Shown in pieces: positions 23,201 to 35,069 of a DNA stretch of 64,000 nucleotides. Source of the DNA: Clarkia xantiana subsp. parviflora (Eukaryota > Streptophyta > Magnoliopsida > Myrtales > Onagraceae); assembly GCA_036873135.1 (NCBI GenBank), contig JAPTYO010000023.1, positions 62,001 to 126,000 of the forward strand, written 5' to 3'. Within the stretch, counting starts at the first letter, position 1. Each line of letters begins with the position of its first letter. The position numbers and the translations under genes were made by a program. The notes beneath the pieces were generated by a model. The model saw nothing but the letters and a program-made list of their open reading frames with translations, was not told the DNA's origin and did not search any database.

Positions 23201-25650
23201 ATGGGTTTCTTCAGGAAGATAGCGGGATTGTTTGGTCTCAGCAGAGACGAGGTCAACAAGGACAGCGAAGAAGATGAAGAAGAAAACGGCAATCGAGCCA
23301 CCGATGACACTCCCTATCAGCAATCTGGCTTACCTAGAAAAGGCTTTAGCGTCCCCGTCCAAGTTGCCGTAGATCGGCCTAACTTTGGCCCAGTTATTGT
23401 CTCCTGTAGCACCGGCGACGGCGGCGTCCAGGTCTGTCTTCTGTTAGAATTTCGTAATCCATATTTTATTTTTTGTTTAAGATGTATTGGTGCTGTTTCA
23501 GCTTTGGTCACCTGCCAACTAAATCTAATAGATTAGTCTTTGAAGATTAGGTGTGGATTAGGAATGCTGAAGTTGATGTGTGCTTAGAGGGTTGAATCTA
23601 GTAGCGATGCTTGATTTTCTGTTGATAGAATGTCAACTTTCTTCATTTGGTACAGTTTCCTTTCTTCTAGTAGTGATATAGCTTAATGCATTTAATTTGT
23701 TAGGTTGGATGATGAGAGGTGGATTCGGCAGAGTTCAAAGAGTATATGCAATAGGTGGACAGAGAGAGAGTTATGAGTCTGATAATTTTGATACTAAAAA
23801 ATCCCTAATGTAGACTATCATGGTTTTGATATTAAAATTTGGAGAACTTTTCCTTAATCCAGAGAGTTGTTAGAAAGACACTGTGAGTCTGACAGTTCAT
23901 TTTTTACACCAATCTTGACATGGTTTGATGTTAAAGTTTGCACCAATTTACTGGTATTCCCGAGTTGTAGGGTATGCAAGAGAGCTTTTAGAAACTAAAG
24001 GCAAGAAAGATTGAAAACTGTGACCCTTGAAGTGCAATGTGAAGGAAGCGTGATAAAATCAGTTGTTGTTTTAGAATTCGTGGGGATGCAGGGATATAAT
24101 GGGCATTAGCAAATCCACCTGAGATTAAACTTCTATATATGTTCCTGCTATGATAGATAGACACAGCAGTATGTATTGGAGGATTCAACTAGTAATGGAG
24201 AAGCTAAGGCTTCCACCTAGTGACCTAGTATAAGTCTTCAATTCTAAAATTATAAATCCCTGATTATAGAGATCTGCATTAACTTTTTGAGTTTGTCCCC
24301 TCTGCATAGCAACAAGCGTTCATTTGGATTATATCTTAGTTATCTTCAAGATATAATATATGGGCTTAATTTTTTTTTTATATACCAACTAAGGTGAAAC
24401 TGTGAACAGTGAGATGTGAAAATGGTTGGGGTTGTGGTTCTAAATGATGAGTCTTTAACCAAACAATTAGAGTGAACTAAATGGTAAATGGCAGTGAATG
24501 GTGATCAGATGGTTTGTGAGAACCGCATCTATAATGGAAGAATTACATTAGGGTCCGGTCATGATTAGAAGTATTTGAGGGGTTCTTTGGGAAGTAGTTT
24601 GGACAAGGTTTCAGGATTCTACAATTACTATTTACTGGTTAAGAAGAATGGAGCAAGTTGATTAGTTTTATCTGTGAATTTCTTTCTAAAGTTCGGATTT
24701 GGATAACCTGACAACTCCTAAGAAATTGCCCTTTTTTTCTTGGCATCACGAAGATCAGGATGCAACTGTGTTAAATTGGTTGTATGTTTATGCTGATTAA
24801 GATGTGAAGGCAAAAAAACATTCCTTTGCTTAAATAGATGACAAATGTCTGTCTAACTATAGCTGGTTATATGTCAAAACCATTGAATTGAACAAGTTAA
24901 GTCGACTACTCATTCTCAGGGTTGTTTGTTAGGAACTGTGGGAACCAAGTTAGGTCAGTGACCAAGGAACATTTGTTTCTTCTGTTTTCATGCTTGATAA
25001 TCTTTTTTGGAGCAAAATTGACTAGCATGCATTAAGGCTAGTTTGCATACATAATCTCCTATAACTGCAGATCAAATTATAAATTCAGTTTGTTCATTAC
25101 ATTTGTTGACAGGTCATTACTCAGCTTTTGACTTTTCATTATACTAGTCATCTACACTTATTTACGCAGTTTCAAACATCAATAAATAGTAGTTTTCAGT
25201 TGCCATCTCCCCTGGAACTGGAAGTGAACCCTTTTGTCTCTTGATGATAAAATGACTAAATGAGTAATTGTAACGGCAACAACTAGCTAACTGTTGATAA
25301 TATGCATGGAGATTGTCGCCATGTTTGTTTCTGTTGTGTGGCATATAGAAACATGTTTTGGATCCAATTATTTGTGTTAATAAAAATTGTACGTTTTTGT
25401 TGGACGTGTACAGGGGCTTCGATGGTGTGCAAAACGTCTTAGGATAGATGAAGAAGGAGATGTGGCCCACGAGTTCCTGAACGAGGTTTCTCCTGAAACA
25501 TCATCAGAGGAGCACAGGAAGCAGCAGTTGGGACCAAAGTTTCAGGTGCATCACAGTACACGGCCTGCTAATGTGAAGGATCAAGTGGTGACCAACCATG
25601 GCAAGATCCAGCATTGCATTGAACACCAAGGTAGTCTAACATGGGTGTGA
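23201..25650 (+). CDS. Conserved plant protein of unknown function
   Basis: Two exons (23201-23431 and 25414-25650) joined in phase across a 1.98 kb intron give 155 residues. The start MGFFRKIAGLFG resembles a short amphipathic helix. An acidic low-complexity stretch follows (residues ~20-30), then PRKGFSVPVQVAV and, after the intron, GLRWCAKRLRIDEEGDVAHE, ending CIEHQGSLTWV. I recognise this as a family found in angiosperms (from memory, similar to At1g32460 / At5g46620), but no function is known to me. No transmembrane segment or known catalytic motif is visible. A poly-T micro-insertion with a 16-bp duplication lies about 190 bp upstream of the ATG. Confidence 0.8.
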
Positions 25651-25669
25651 GCCCTTTAGATCGAGAATT

Positions 25670-27290
25670 CTTCATCTCATTCACGGTGTTGTGTACGAGA
25701 TTAATTCGAGGCATTAAAGGTGAGTGACCCTCTCTCTGGCTGTCTACATGCTTGCTTGTTTGAGCATTATATTATACTTTTGGGGAGTGCTGATGATTCT
25801 AGATGAGAATTGTATTGGTTCTTCATAGATCATACTCTGAGAAGCTAGCTAGCTCTGTAAACCATTAGAATGTTGAATGACCTACTCCACTGATTATGAT
25901 TTCTTGATTGATTGCTGCCATCTTGGTTGGAGTTGAACCTTAATTTCGAGCTTGTTAATTGATTAAATGTGATTCGATTTCGGGTTAAGGACAGTGATTT
26001 TCTTCTTTCATTCCTTTAATCTGTAAACCCTAACTCTGTATCATCTTCTTGAATCTGCATTATTCTTGGAACTAGTCTTCATGAAAGTAGAATACTACTT
26101 ATTAAGGTTTTCTTTCAAGTTCATGTAAAGTAAAATTCACTTTATATAATAGATGTCATGTAAAATATTTGTAAGTTATTAATAGATATACTTGATTTAG
26201 ATTCTCTATATTAATTTCGAATTCGGAACTGAATTTACATGGATAATGGAATTATGCCACCTGGAATCTAAACTAACAACATGGAATAATCAAGGAATAG
26301 CAATTTCTTGCGATTTCTTATTCTCATGTTTGTTTATCGGAGTTTTGCTTGAAATGAAATCTCAATTCCAAACGGTCGGAATAGCAATTCTAACATTCAC
26401 TCCTAAGAATGACTATCCTTGACTTTGGGGAATCAGATTCCGACCGATATTAATGGAAAGACAAGTATGCATCTACGACTCCTGCTGGTCACCAACCCAA
26501 TTCCGACGATTCATCACCTTAACTCCGACCGACCATCTAACTCCAGTCGACCACCAACTAACTCCGGCGACCACAAATCTCACCCGGAGGTTGTCATTAG
26601 CTACCTGACGTCAGAGAGCTCTCCAACCCAAATTGAAGTCACAGACGCTCCATCGGAGCCCTTTATAGCTCCGGTCAGAGCCTCGCTCGCTGTGTTCCCA
26701 ATAGGGGCTGAAATGCTCATAATCAGAGATCTTCGGCTCCATAAGTGGTTGACGACGACTTCTGCAGTCGTCGGCGACCTATTCGACAGTTTCTAGGGTT
26801 GCTGGAAACCATCCTATGCAATTTTATCTGCCAAATATGTTGTAAAAGCCAATCCAAGTAGCTTAAGGTTTTTTTTTTTACCACTAAAATGAATGTGCTA
26901 GTAGCGGTGAATATAAGTCTATCCCGCTACACAATATACGCGTTTTCTTGTTCTGAATTTTTCCGACCAGACTTAATGAACAATTAGCATGCGCTGATTC
27001 TATCAACAACCTAGTATAATTAAGATATCAACCCGTTAAACTCAGTTTTATTCACCTCATCATATGTATAATGCTGTATATATGCATACAAGACGTATTT
27101 TTTAACAGGTCACCGTGACTCGACGTGATTTCAAATTTGCTCTTGTAATTCATCGTATATATATATATATATGTTTCTTTTAGAAATGGCCTTCAAATAT
27201 CCTACGGGCCTGGCCGGCGCCAATCAGTCCAGTATTTTTATTTTGTTATTATTAATTTAATTAACAAGAAAATAAAGACAAATTCATCGT
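25670..27290. other. Intergenic region between the unknown-protein gene and ABCI7
   Basis: 3'UTR of the upstream gene, then AT-rich sequence. Positions 26400-26800 contain an open stretch rich in 'ctccgaccgaccatc' words that looks like another GC-rich foldback loop rather than a gene. The ABCI7 leader begins near 27285. Confidence 0.4.
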
Positions 27291-27338
27291 CTCTGTGTTT
27301 GGACAGCAAGATCTTTTCCTTCACTCAGCTTTCCATCC

Positions 27339-29898
27339 ATGGCTGCTTCAGCTTTCATCCACCACAATCCATTCCCACCAAGACCCTCACTCCTCACGCG
27401 CAAATCCATTTCCAGAATCCCCATCCGCTCTTCTCTCACCCCACAATTAGGGTTTTCCGATCCTCTGGTCCTTCAATTGGCCGAAACTCTCGAGGACTCA
27501 CTGCCGTCTTCTACTTCCTCTACTCTTCAGAAGATTCGAGATACCTCCTCCCAGTCTCTTCTATCAACTCCATGGCCTACCCGCAGAGACGAGCCCTTCC
27601 GCTTCACCGACACCTCATTCATCAAGAATTTGGAAATATACCCCACCACCTCACAACCTCCCGAATCTTTGAATTCCTTTGTGGATGTTGACCTCCCTTC
27701 GCCGATTCTAACAATCGTAGATGGGCACATCGTGAACTCGCTGTCCAATTTGGTGGATTTGCCTGACGGAGTTTATGTGGGCAGTCTACTGAATGCACCA
27801 TCCGAGAGTATCGTCGATAGGGTGAATGAGCTTTTACGCGATGATTTTGATAGCGGAGACTTGTTCTGGTCTATCAATGGAGTTGGGGCGCCTGATTTGG
27901 CCGTAGTTTATGTTCCTTCGGGCTGCGTGGTTGAGAATCCGCTCCAGTTGAGGTACATTTCGGTTGAAGGCAGCGATGAAGGGTCGGGCAAGTTGCCGAT
28001 TTCGAATCCTAGGGTTTTTGTTTTGGTGGAGGAAGGAGGGGAAATTGGTGTGATTGAAGAATTCTGCAGCGGTAATAGAAGTAAGTGCTATTGGGCTAAT
28101 CCAGTGTTGGAGGTGGTGATTGCAGAGGGTGGTAGATTTATGCATTCATATCTGCAGAATCAATCTCCTCGTGCTGCTCATATCAAGTGGACTTCTATCC
28201 GCCAGGTAATTTCTTCTCTTTTCTGCTGATTCAGCTATGATGCTCTTTCTCAGAATTTCTTGAACTGTGGATGGAGAAAAGTAGAACAAAATACTCTCTA
28301 TATGCTCATTTAAAGTTTGCAATGTATTTGCAAAATGGGTTTCAGAGGAAGCTTAATAATTGATTGACCTCTAAGATATTGTAGTTGTCAAATAAATGAT
28401 GTTTCAATCCTTTAAGTTCAAGTTCAATAATTGTAATGTAGTGTTGGGAAATTCCCTAGTTTCTGCTATCTAGAGTTTGATGTAGTTAGTTTATGATCTA
28501 GTATGTCATCAGATTGGATTTTGGTAAAGCATATATTGGAAAATGGCATGAATTCTGGTTGTTTTGGTGGAGACTAGCTGAAATATAGCTCATCTTAATG
28601 TAATAGTAGTTGTAACACAACACTTGTAGTTAGAAGGAAACAAGATAATTGAGTCTTACATTGTTCCTTATGTATGTATCAATCTAAAAGCAACTTGTAT
28701 GTAAAATTTGCATGATTTCAACTTGCTTGACAAAGAAAATGAAAATAAAAGCCGTTGTGATGCATACTATGTTTATTTGCAGGAATCGAGCAGTAAGTAT
28801 GAGCTGACAGAAGTGAGTATGGGAGGGAGGCTGAGCCGGCACAACCTTCATATTCAACAACTGGGGCCTGATACGGAAACCCAACTTTCAACGCTTCATT
28901 TGTCAGTCACTGAAAACACTCAGGATTTGCATAGCAGCTTAGTTTTGGACCATCCCAGAGGCCGCTCCAATCAACTCCACAAGTGCATTGTTGCACATTC
29001 GAAGGGTCAAGCCGTATTTGATGGAAACGTCAAGGTCAACAGGTAATCTAACTGACTAACTAACTAACTAACAAACATGTATGAGTAAATGAATAGGTTA
29101 AGAACCTATAAACTGTCTGAAGTTTGCCCCATATGAGATTTTGGTGTCTGAAGTTTAAAATGTTGATATGGAATGTCTGAAATTTCACTTTTGTTGAAAT
29201 TTGATTTTCCAAATTTGACGGAACGATGCGAAATGTCAAAATTGTCCCTTATACTATTATGTTTCGACCGGCCGGCCACCCTACTCTAGCCGGCCACCAC
29301 CCTACTCCGACCGGCCACCACCCAACTATTGACAATTTTGGGATTTTTTTTATCGGGTTATGTGACCAAGTTCTGTCAATTTTAGCTGCAAACTTGACGG
29401 AGACATCAAATTTCAACAAAAGTGGAAATTCAGACTTTCCTTTTAACATTTTAAACCTCAGACACCAAAATCTATCTCACATGGTGCAAACTCCATACAG
29501 TTTACAGGTTCTTAACCCTAAATGAATACATTAGTGAAGTGTGTGTTAAATGAAGTGAGGATTTGGTGATGATGATTAGGTTTGCACAGCAGACAGATGC
29601 TCGACAACTAACAAGAAGCCTCCTGCTTGAACCTCGAGCAACCGTGAATGTGAAGCCGAACCTGCAGATAATAGCTGACGATGTAAAGTGCTCACACGGA
29701 GCTGCAATAAGCGATTTGGAAGAAGGACATCTCTTCTACTTGCAAGCTCGTGGAATTGACAGGGACACGGCTAGGAAGGCTCTGGTCTTCTCCTTTGGTG
29801 CTCAGGTTGTTTCCCTGCTGCCTCATCCTACAATTCGTAAGAAAGTAGAGACTCAAATTAAAGGACTGCTGCTTGGATCCCCCATTTTACCCAATTAA
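27339..29898 (+). CDS. ABCI7: SufD-like Fe-S cluster scaffold, plastid (ABCI7)
   Basis: Three exons (27339-28205, 28783-29042, 29580-29898) give 481 residues. A Ser/Pro/Arg-rich transit peptide of about 50 residues is followed by an N-terminal region (LVLQLAETLEDSLPS; PWPTRRDEPFRFTD) and the right-handed beta-helix core of SufB/SufD proteins (HSYLQNQSPRAAHIKWTSI, GGRLSRHNLHIQ, CIVAHSKGQAVFDGNVKVN). The C-terminal signature is DVKCSHGAAISDLEEGHLFY followed by LQARGI and a helical end. SufD forms the SufBC2D complex that assembles Fe-S clusters in chloroplasts. Intron 2 contains a foldback element with a clear 10-bp target duplication (29096-29518), which must be spliced out with the intron. 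Confidence 0.94.
29096..29518. mobile_element. Foldback / Mutator-like MITE in ABCI7 intron 2
   Basis: Long inverted arms begin 'ggttaagaacct' and end 'aggttcttaaccc'. The arms run over ~170 bp ('gagattttggtgtctgaag' left, 'cagacaccaaaatct' right). A perfect 10-bp repeat 'taaatgaata' flanks it at 29086-29095 and 29519-29528. The centre is GC-rich with 'ccggccaccaccc' repeats. There is no transposase ORF. Confidence 0.85.
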
Positions 29899-30250
29899 AG
29901 CTTTCTTTTTCTTTTGTGTAATGTTAGTCAACTTCACTCTGATAATGTAAAGGAAAAATTATAGTATTCCTGATTTTGAAGCTTGTGGATTATGAGGTCA
30001 ATCAATATCAATGTGAGTGAAGTGGTATAATATTAATAAATATCATTGTGTTGTTGTTTCTCATAGAAAGTACCACACCGGTTGTATTGAAAAAGCAAGA
30101 ATTGTATATATAGTGAGTTTGGGAAGTAAGTGATTGTGTTCGTAGAAAGGAGAGATGGTTGGCATCTCCCCTGACAGGTATGGGAACAGCTTTCGAGCTT
30201 ACCTGTTCACACATTCGGTTAAGGCTACCCACCTTCTTGTAAGGTGGATC

Positions 30251-30890
30251 TATAACCCCCATTTTTTTTTAATTAATATTACAAAAATGGGTAACAAAAA
30301 CTTGCATTTTTCTTAGTAAGTTTACTAGTTGCATTTGGCAAAAAAAAAATATATATATAATAATTCTAATTTGATGACGCATGATATATACACAATATTG
30401 TTCTCATTTAATCGGAAATTATATTGCATATTGAAACTTTTATATAAGAATTTTTATAACCCCATTTTTTTATATTATACAAATGGGTAACTCAACTTGC
30501 ATTTGGCTTAGTAAGTATACTAATTGCACAAATGGGTAACTAAAACTTGCATTTTTCTTAGTAAGTTTGCTAGTTACATTTGGCAAAAAAAAAAGTATAC
30601 TAATTCTAATTTGATGACGCGTGATATATACATAATATTGTTCTCATTTAATCAGAAATTATATTGCATATTGATACTTTTATATAAGAATCTTTATAAC
30701 CCCATTTTTTTTCATATTACACAAATGGGTAACTCAACTTGCATTTGGCTTAGTAAGTATACTAATTGAATTTGGCCAATAAAAGTATACTAATTCTACT
30801 TTGATGGCGCATGATATATACATATTATATATTGTTCTCATTTAATCGGAAATTATATTGCATATTGATACTTTTGCGTAAGAATAATAT
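30251..30890 (+). repeat. Tandem array of about three ~200-240-bp units
   Basis: Units start with 'tataacccc(c)attttttt' at about 30251, 30456 and 30695. They share 'aaatgggtaact', 'acttgcattt', 'taattctaatttgatg', 'cgcatgatatataca', and 'atcggaaattatattgcata'. Unit 2 contains an extra 45-bp internal duplication. The second and first units are in register at exactly 240 bp. No ORF is credible. Confidence 0.85.
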
Positions 30891-31107
30891 TCAATTCACT
30901 CTCTTATTTGGACTATCTAAGAACGACAATTTTCAGATCGTGTATATCGTTTCTCTTTGCACAAAAATAGTAATTGTAATTTGTCTAAAAAAAGTTTTTA
31001 ACTATCAAATCCTCTAAATTCTTAATTTTAGGCTAGCATAGAAAGTTGCTACCTAACTTTATGATAGAAGTAAATAAAGTAACATATAGCAATTAAACAC
31101 CACTCCT

Positions 31108-31760
31108 CCTTTTTTTTTTTTTTTTTTTTTTGGTAAGAAATGCCATTCAATTAACAACAAACATCATGTTACAAACAACTAACTACAAAGTCTGAACAAC
31201 ACCAGGTAAGACAGCCGAAACTAAACAGGATAATCGGGTCTTCAAAAAGTCGTACGTTATTAAAGGTACTAGACCGAGACAAAACAATACAAGAAGGTGA
31301 TACCAAATTCTAAACAACAAGGGTGAATCCGTCATAATCTGGATCTCCACGGAATACGCTGTTGTTAGGAGGAGTCTCGTTCTGCATGCTAACGTCTCGA
31401 ACAAAAGGGAAATAGGGGAAATCAGTCCAATCCTACAAGCGTGAGTCAGTAGGAGTAATCGGCCACATAGAGCTGCAACTTCAAGAACAGTGAGTACAAG
31501 AGAAGTAGGATAAGGTAGCAACACACAAGCGTACTTGTACCTATGTCTAATCATGTATAACCAAAGTAGACAGGCGGAGCAGGTAAGGGTCCTTCGATGG
31601 TAAACAAGACCAAAGGCCAGTGAACCAATGCATCTCGGTTGGCGGAACATCCTAAACGGACTACATCACCTTGGAGATACCGAAGGGAGCCCTAACTTCT
31701 CATAGAGAAGCGGTTTACACAGTCTAGGCTCGGGAAAACCTAAGTCTAGTACTTACTACT
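31108..31760 (-). mobile_element. 5'-truncated L1-type LINE 3' end
   Basis: A 20+ T tract at about 31112-31131 followed by 'ggtaagaaatgccattcaat' is, on the minus strand, a LINE 3' end plus poly(A). The next ~550 bp have a more even base composition than their surroundings and a long minus-strand open stretch (31183-31650), but I see no reverse transcriptase motif. The left border is set by the T tract; the right border is uncertain. No target duplication was found. Confidence 0.5.
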
Positions 31761-31994
31761 ATATTTGAGGCACAAACAGTTATTTTCCCGCGAAAGGAAA
31801 ACAAATATATATTTAATTTTTTTTTTTTTTTTTTTTAAGAAAAATGAAAATGTACCAAGAATTCACATAGGGTAGGGCGCTGAAAACTTATCTTTCCGGT
31901 GTTCGAAATAAATGAGATAAGGTTCTCAAAATATCGTTCAGCTCTTCGTCTTCTTCGTTTACCTTGCTTGCTCTGCTCTTTCCTCTCTATGATA

Positions 31995-34148
31995 ATGGCT
32001 GCTACTCTCTCTACCCACTGCTCACTCACGCACCCACCAGACCCCAAGAACCGCCATTCCATTCGAAAACGATTCGCCGTCGTCTGCAGCACCTCTTCCA
32101 ATTCACCTCCAAAACTGAAGCACCAAACTCCTCCTCCTTCTTCAGATTCCACCGGCCAGAAGAATTCGCCGTCACTGGCGGAGCAACTGAGGCCTCTGTC
32201 AACGACGACGCTGTCCGACCCCAAGACGGCGCAAACCCACGTCTTGAAATCGAAGCCCAAGTCCACGTGGGTGAATCCGGCGAGACCCAAGCGCTCTGTG
32301 CTTAACCCTCAGAAGCAGAGACGGTCTCAGTACTCGTACAATCCTCAGATTAAGGACCTGAGACTCTTCGCCCAGAAGCTCAATGACTGTGAGTCCACTG
32401 ATTCTGCATTTATAGCCGCTCTTGAAGAAATCCCTCACCCTCCCACTAGAGAAAACGCGCTTCTAATCTTGAACAACCTGAGACCCTGGCAAAAATCGCA
32501 CCTTTTCTTCAACTGGGTGAAGGGGCAGAACTTGTTTCCTATGGAGACTATCTTCTACAATGTGGCCATGAAGTCTTTGAGGTTCGGGAGGCAGTTCCAG
32601 CTCATTGAGGAGCTTGCTAACGAAATGGTGGACAATGAGATTGAGCTTGATAACATCACGTATTCAACTATCATTACTTGTGCGAAAAAGTGTTTTCAAT
32701 TCGATAAGGCGGTAGAATGGTTCGAGAAGATGTATAAGACTGGTTTAATGCCTGATGAGGTTACTTACTCTGCAATTCTTGATGTTTATGCCAAATTGGG
32801 GAAAGTAGAGGAGGTGATGAGCTTGTATGAAAGGGGGAGGGCCACTGGTTGGACACCTGATCCCTTCACTTTCTCGGTTTTGGCTAAAATGTTCGGTGGA
32901 GCCGGAGACTACGACGGGATTCAATACGTGTTGAGGGAGATGAAGTCTCTTGGGGTGCAACCCAACTTGGTTGTGTACAATACCTTGTTAGAAGCAATGG
33001 GCAAGGCAGGGAAACCAGGTCTTGCACGCAACCTGTTCGATGAATTGCTCGACTCAGGCCTTACTCCAAATGCAAAAACCTTGACTGCTCTTGTCAAGAT
33101 CTATGGGAAAGCGAGATGGGCGAAAGATGCGCTCGAGCTGTGGGACAGGATGCGTAGCAACGGATGGCCGATGGATTTCTTCTTGTACAACACACTGCTC
33201 AGCATGTGTGCTGATCTTGGCCTTGTCGAAGAAGCAGAGACATTGTTCCAACACATGAAGCAGTCTGAGAGCTGCAGTCCCGACAGTTGGAGCTACACTG
33301 CGATGCTCAACATATACGGCAGCGATGGCAACGTGGAGAAAGCCATGGAACTCTTCCAGGAACTATCGGAATCCAAAGTCGAGCTCAATGTAATGGGATG
33401 CACATGTTTGATCCAGTGTCTCGGAAAAGCCAAGAGAATCGACGATGTAGTTCGGGTTTTCAGAGCCTCGGTTGACGGAGGTGTGAAACCCGATGATCGT
33501 CTCTGTGGGTGTCTCCTCTCGGTCGTGTCTCTATGCAAAGATAGCACCGAAATGGATAAGGCGATTGACTGTCTAAACAGAGCAAACCCTAAGTTAGTCG
33601 CCTTTGTTAATCTTCTTCTCCTACAGGGAGAAAGCGTTAGCTTCGAGAAATTGACGGAGGAGTTCAAGGCTGTTATCAGCGATACAGCGATTGAGGCAAG
33701 GAGACCCTTCTGCAACTGCTTAATCGACATTTGCAGGAACCGGAATCTTCCGGAGAGAGCGCATATTCTGTTATATTTAGGAACCGTGTTTGGGTTATAC
33801 CCGGGATTGCATAACAAGACAGATGAGGAATGGAGCTTAGATGTGAGGTCTATGTCAGTGGGAGCGGCTCAGACGGCGCTTGAGGAGTGGATGAAGACGT
33901 TGTCGAGGATCATTAAGCGGGAGGAGGATTTGCCGGAGGTGTTCTCGGCTCAGACAGGGACCGGGGCCCACAAATTCTCTCAGGGATTAGCGGGTGCTTT
34001 TGCGTCTCATATCGATAGACTTTCTGCGCCGTTCAAACCGAGCGAGGAGAGAGCGGGTTTGTTTGTGGCGACGCGTGAGGATGTGATGTTGTGGGTGCAA
34101 TCTCAAACACCACCGCCGCCGCCGGCTGCAGCTGCTGCTGTGGTGTAG
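31995..34148 (+). CDS. SOT1: PPR-SMR protein SOT1, chloroplast
   Basis: Intronless, 717 residues from this ATG. An in-frame ATG at 31899 exists, but the plastid-type N-terminus (MAATLSTHC) begins here. After a ~100-residue Ser/Pro-rich leader come about ten P-class PPR repeats (for example VTYSAILDVYAKLGKVEEV and LVVYNTLLEAMGKAGKPGLA). The C-terminal SMR domain runs from LDVRSMSVGAAQTALEEWM to GLFVATREDVMLWVQS and includes TGTGAHKFSQGL. Arabidopsis SOT1 (At5g46580) binds the 5' end of plastid 23S-4.5S rRNA precursors, and its SMR domain cuts RNA. The protein ends with a Pro-run and an Ala-run (PPPPPAAAAAVV) that I do not associate with the family. Confidence 0.93.
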   Translation: MAATLSTHCSLTHPPDPKNRHSIRKRFAVVCSTSSNSPPKLKHQTPPPSSDSTGQKNSPSLAEQLRPLSTTTLSDPKTAQTHVLKSKPKSTWVNPARPKRSVLNPQKQRRSQYSYNPQIKDLRLFAQKLNDCESTDSAFIAALEEIPHPPTRENALLILNNLRPWQKSHLFFNWVKGQNLFPMETIFYNVAMKSLRFGRQFQLIEELANEMVDNEIELDNITYSTIITCAKKCFQFDKAVEWFEKMYKTGLMPDEVTYSAILDVYAKLGKVEEVMSLYERGRATGWTPDPFTFSVLAKMFGGAGDYDGIQYVLREMKSLGVQPNLVVYNTLLEAMGKAGKPGLARNLFDELLDSGLTPNAKTLTALVKIYGKARWAKDALELWDRMRSNGWPMDFFLYNTLLSMCADLGLVEEAETLFQHMKQSESCSPDSWSYTAMLNIYGSDGNVEKAMELFQELSESKVELNVMGCTCLIQCLGKAKRIDDVVRVFRASVDGGVKPDDRLCGCLLSVVSLCKDSTEMDKAIDCLNRANPKLVAFVNLLLLQGESVSFEKLTEEFKAVISDTAIEARRPFCNCLIDICRNRNLPERAHILLYLGTVFGLYPGLHNKTDEEWSLDVRSMSVGAAQTALEEWMKTLSRIIKREEDLPEVFSAQTGTGAHKFSQGLAGAFASHIDRLSAPFKPSEERAGLFVATREDVMLWVQSQTPPPPPAAAAAVV

Positions 34149-34631
34149 AAGAATTGAATTTTGTAATGCTATATTTTGGTGGTGATGAACTGATGATGAT
34201 GGTAAGTTCATCAGCTGAACCTCAACATGTTTTTGCTACTTGTTTGTAGAAGATGGATCATAGGACAATTGTAGTAGCCAAAGTACTACCAGTAGGCCTG
34301 CACTTTCTTCTTCTATGTATGTATGTATATGCATTTGAAGATTGTCTGTCTAGTGCAATATCCAATGCCAGCCATTTCCTTTTGACCACATTCTGGTTTC
34401 AAAAAGTGTGAAAAGTGAAAATAATGCCAAAAAAAAATGATTTTCTTTATACCTTAACCATGTCAATATGATGTAGTGTTTTAGTACGTCATTCTTTAAC
34501 CAAAATGTTAGGAGTGCAATCTCTGCTGAGACCTGCGAAGTGAAACTCAGACAATCGAACTTCAATGAGGATTCAGTTCGAGTCTCAATCGATTAGTATA
34601 CGATAATATGACTATCAAAGTAATATTTATT

Positions 34632-35066
34632 TAGGCTTAAGAACCTATAAAATGTCTGAGGTTTGCCTTATATGAGATTTTGGTGTCTGAAATTTAAATT
34701 GTTGATATTGATTGTCTGAAAAGTTTAAATTTTGTCCATTTTTCTGTCAAATTTGACAGAATTGTGTGAAGAGTCGAAATTGTCCCTGATATTTTTATGT
34801 TTACTCCGGTCACACCCTACTCCGGCCGGCCACCACCCAACTTCGGTCGGCCACCACCAACTAGGGGCAATTTTGAGATTTATTTTTTTATTGGGTCATG
34901 TGACAAGTACATGACCAAGTTCTGTTAATTTTAACAACAAATTTGGACGGAGACAGCAAATTTTAATAAAGTTGAAACTTTAGACAGTCAATATTAACAA
35001 TTTAAACTTTAGGCACTAAAATCTCACAAAGTACAAACTTCAGACAGTTTATAGGTTTTTGACCAT
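34632..35066. mobile_element. Foldback element downstream of SOT1
   Basis: Same family as 29096-29518: 'aagaacctataaaatgtctg' left and the complement of 'cagacagtttataggttttt' right; 'gagattttggtgtctga' versus 'aggcactaaaatctcac'. The loop has 'ccggccggccaccaccc'. Flanking duplication is unclear. Confidence 0.75.
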
Positions 35067-35069
35067 TAA

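Noticed and set aside
26419..26796. ORF of 125 codons between the unknown-protein gene and ABCI7
   Set aside because: Built largely on 'ccgaccgacc' type low-complexity sequence, like the GC-rich loops of foldback elements; no domain, no splice context.
31183..31650. Minus-strand ORF of 155 codons in the LINE-like segment
   Set aside because: No reverse transcriptase, RNase H or zinc-knuckle motif; Leu/Cys-rich composition looks non-coding, so it was described as LINE 3' sequence only.
33293..33817. Antisense ORF of 174 codons over SOT1
   Set aside because: Shadow of the PPR coding frame on the opposite strand.
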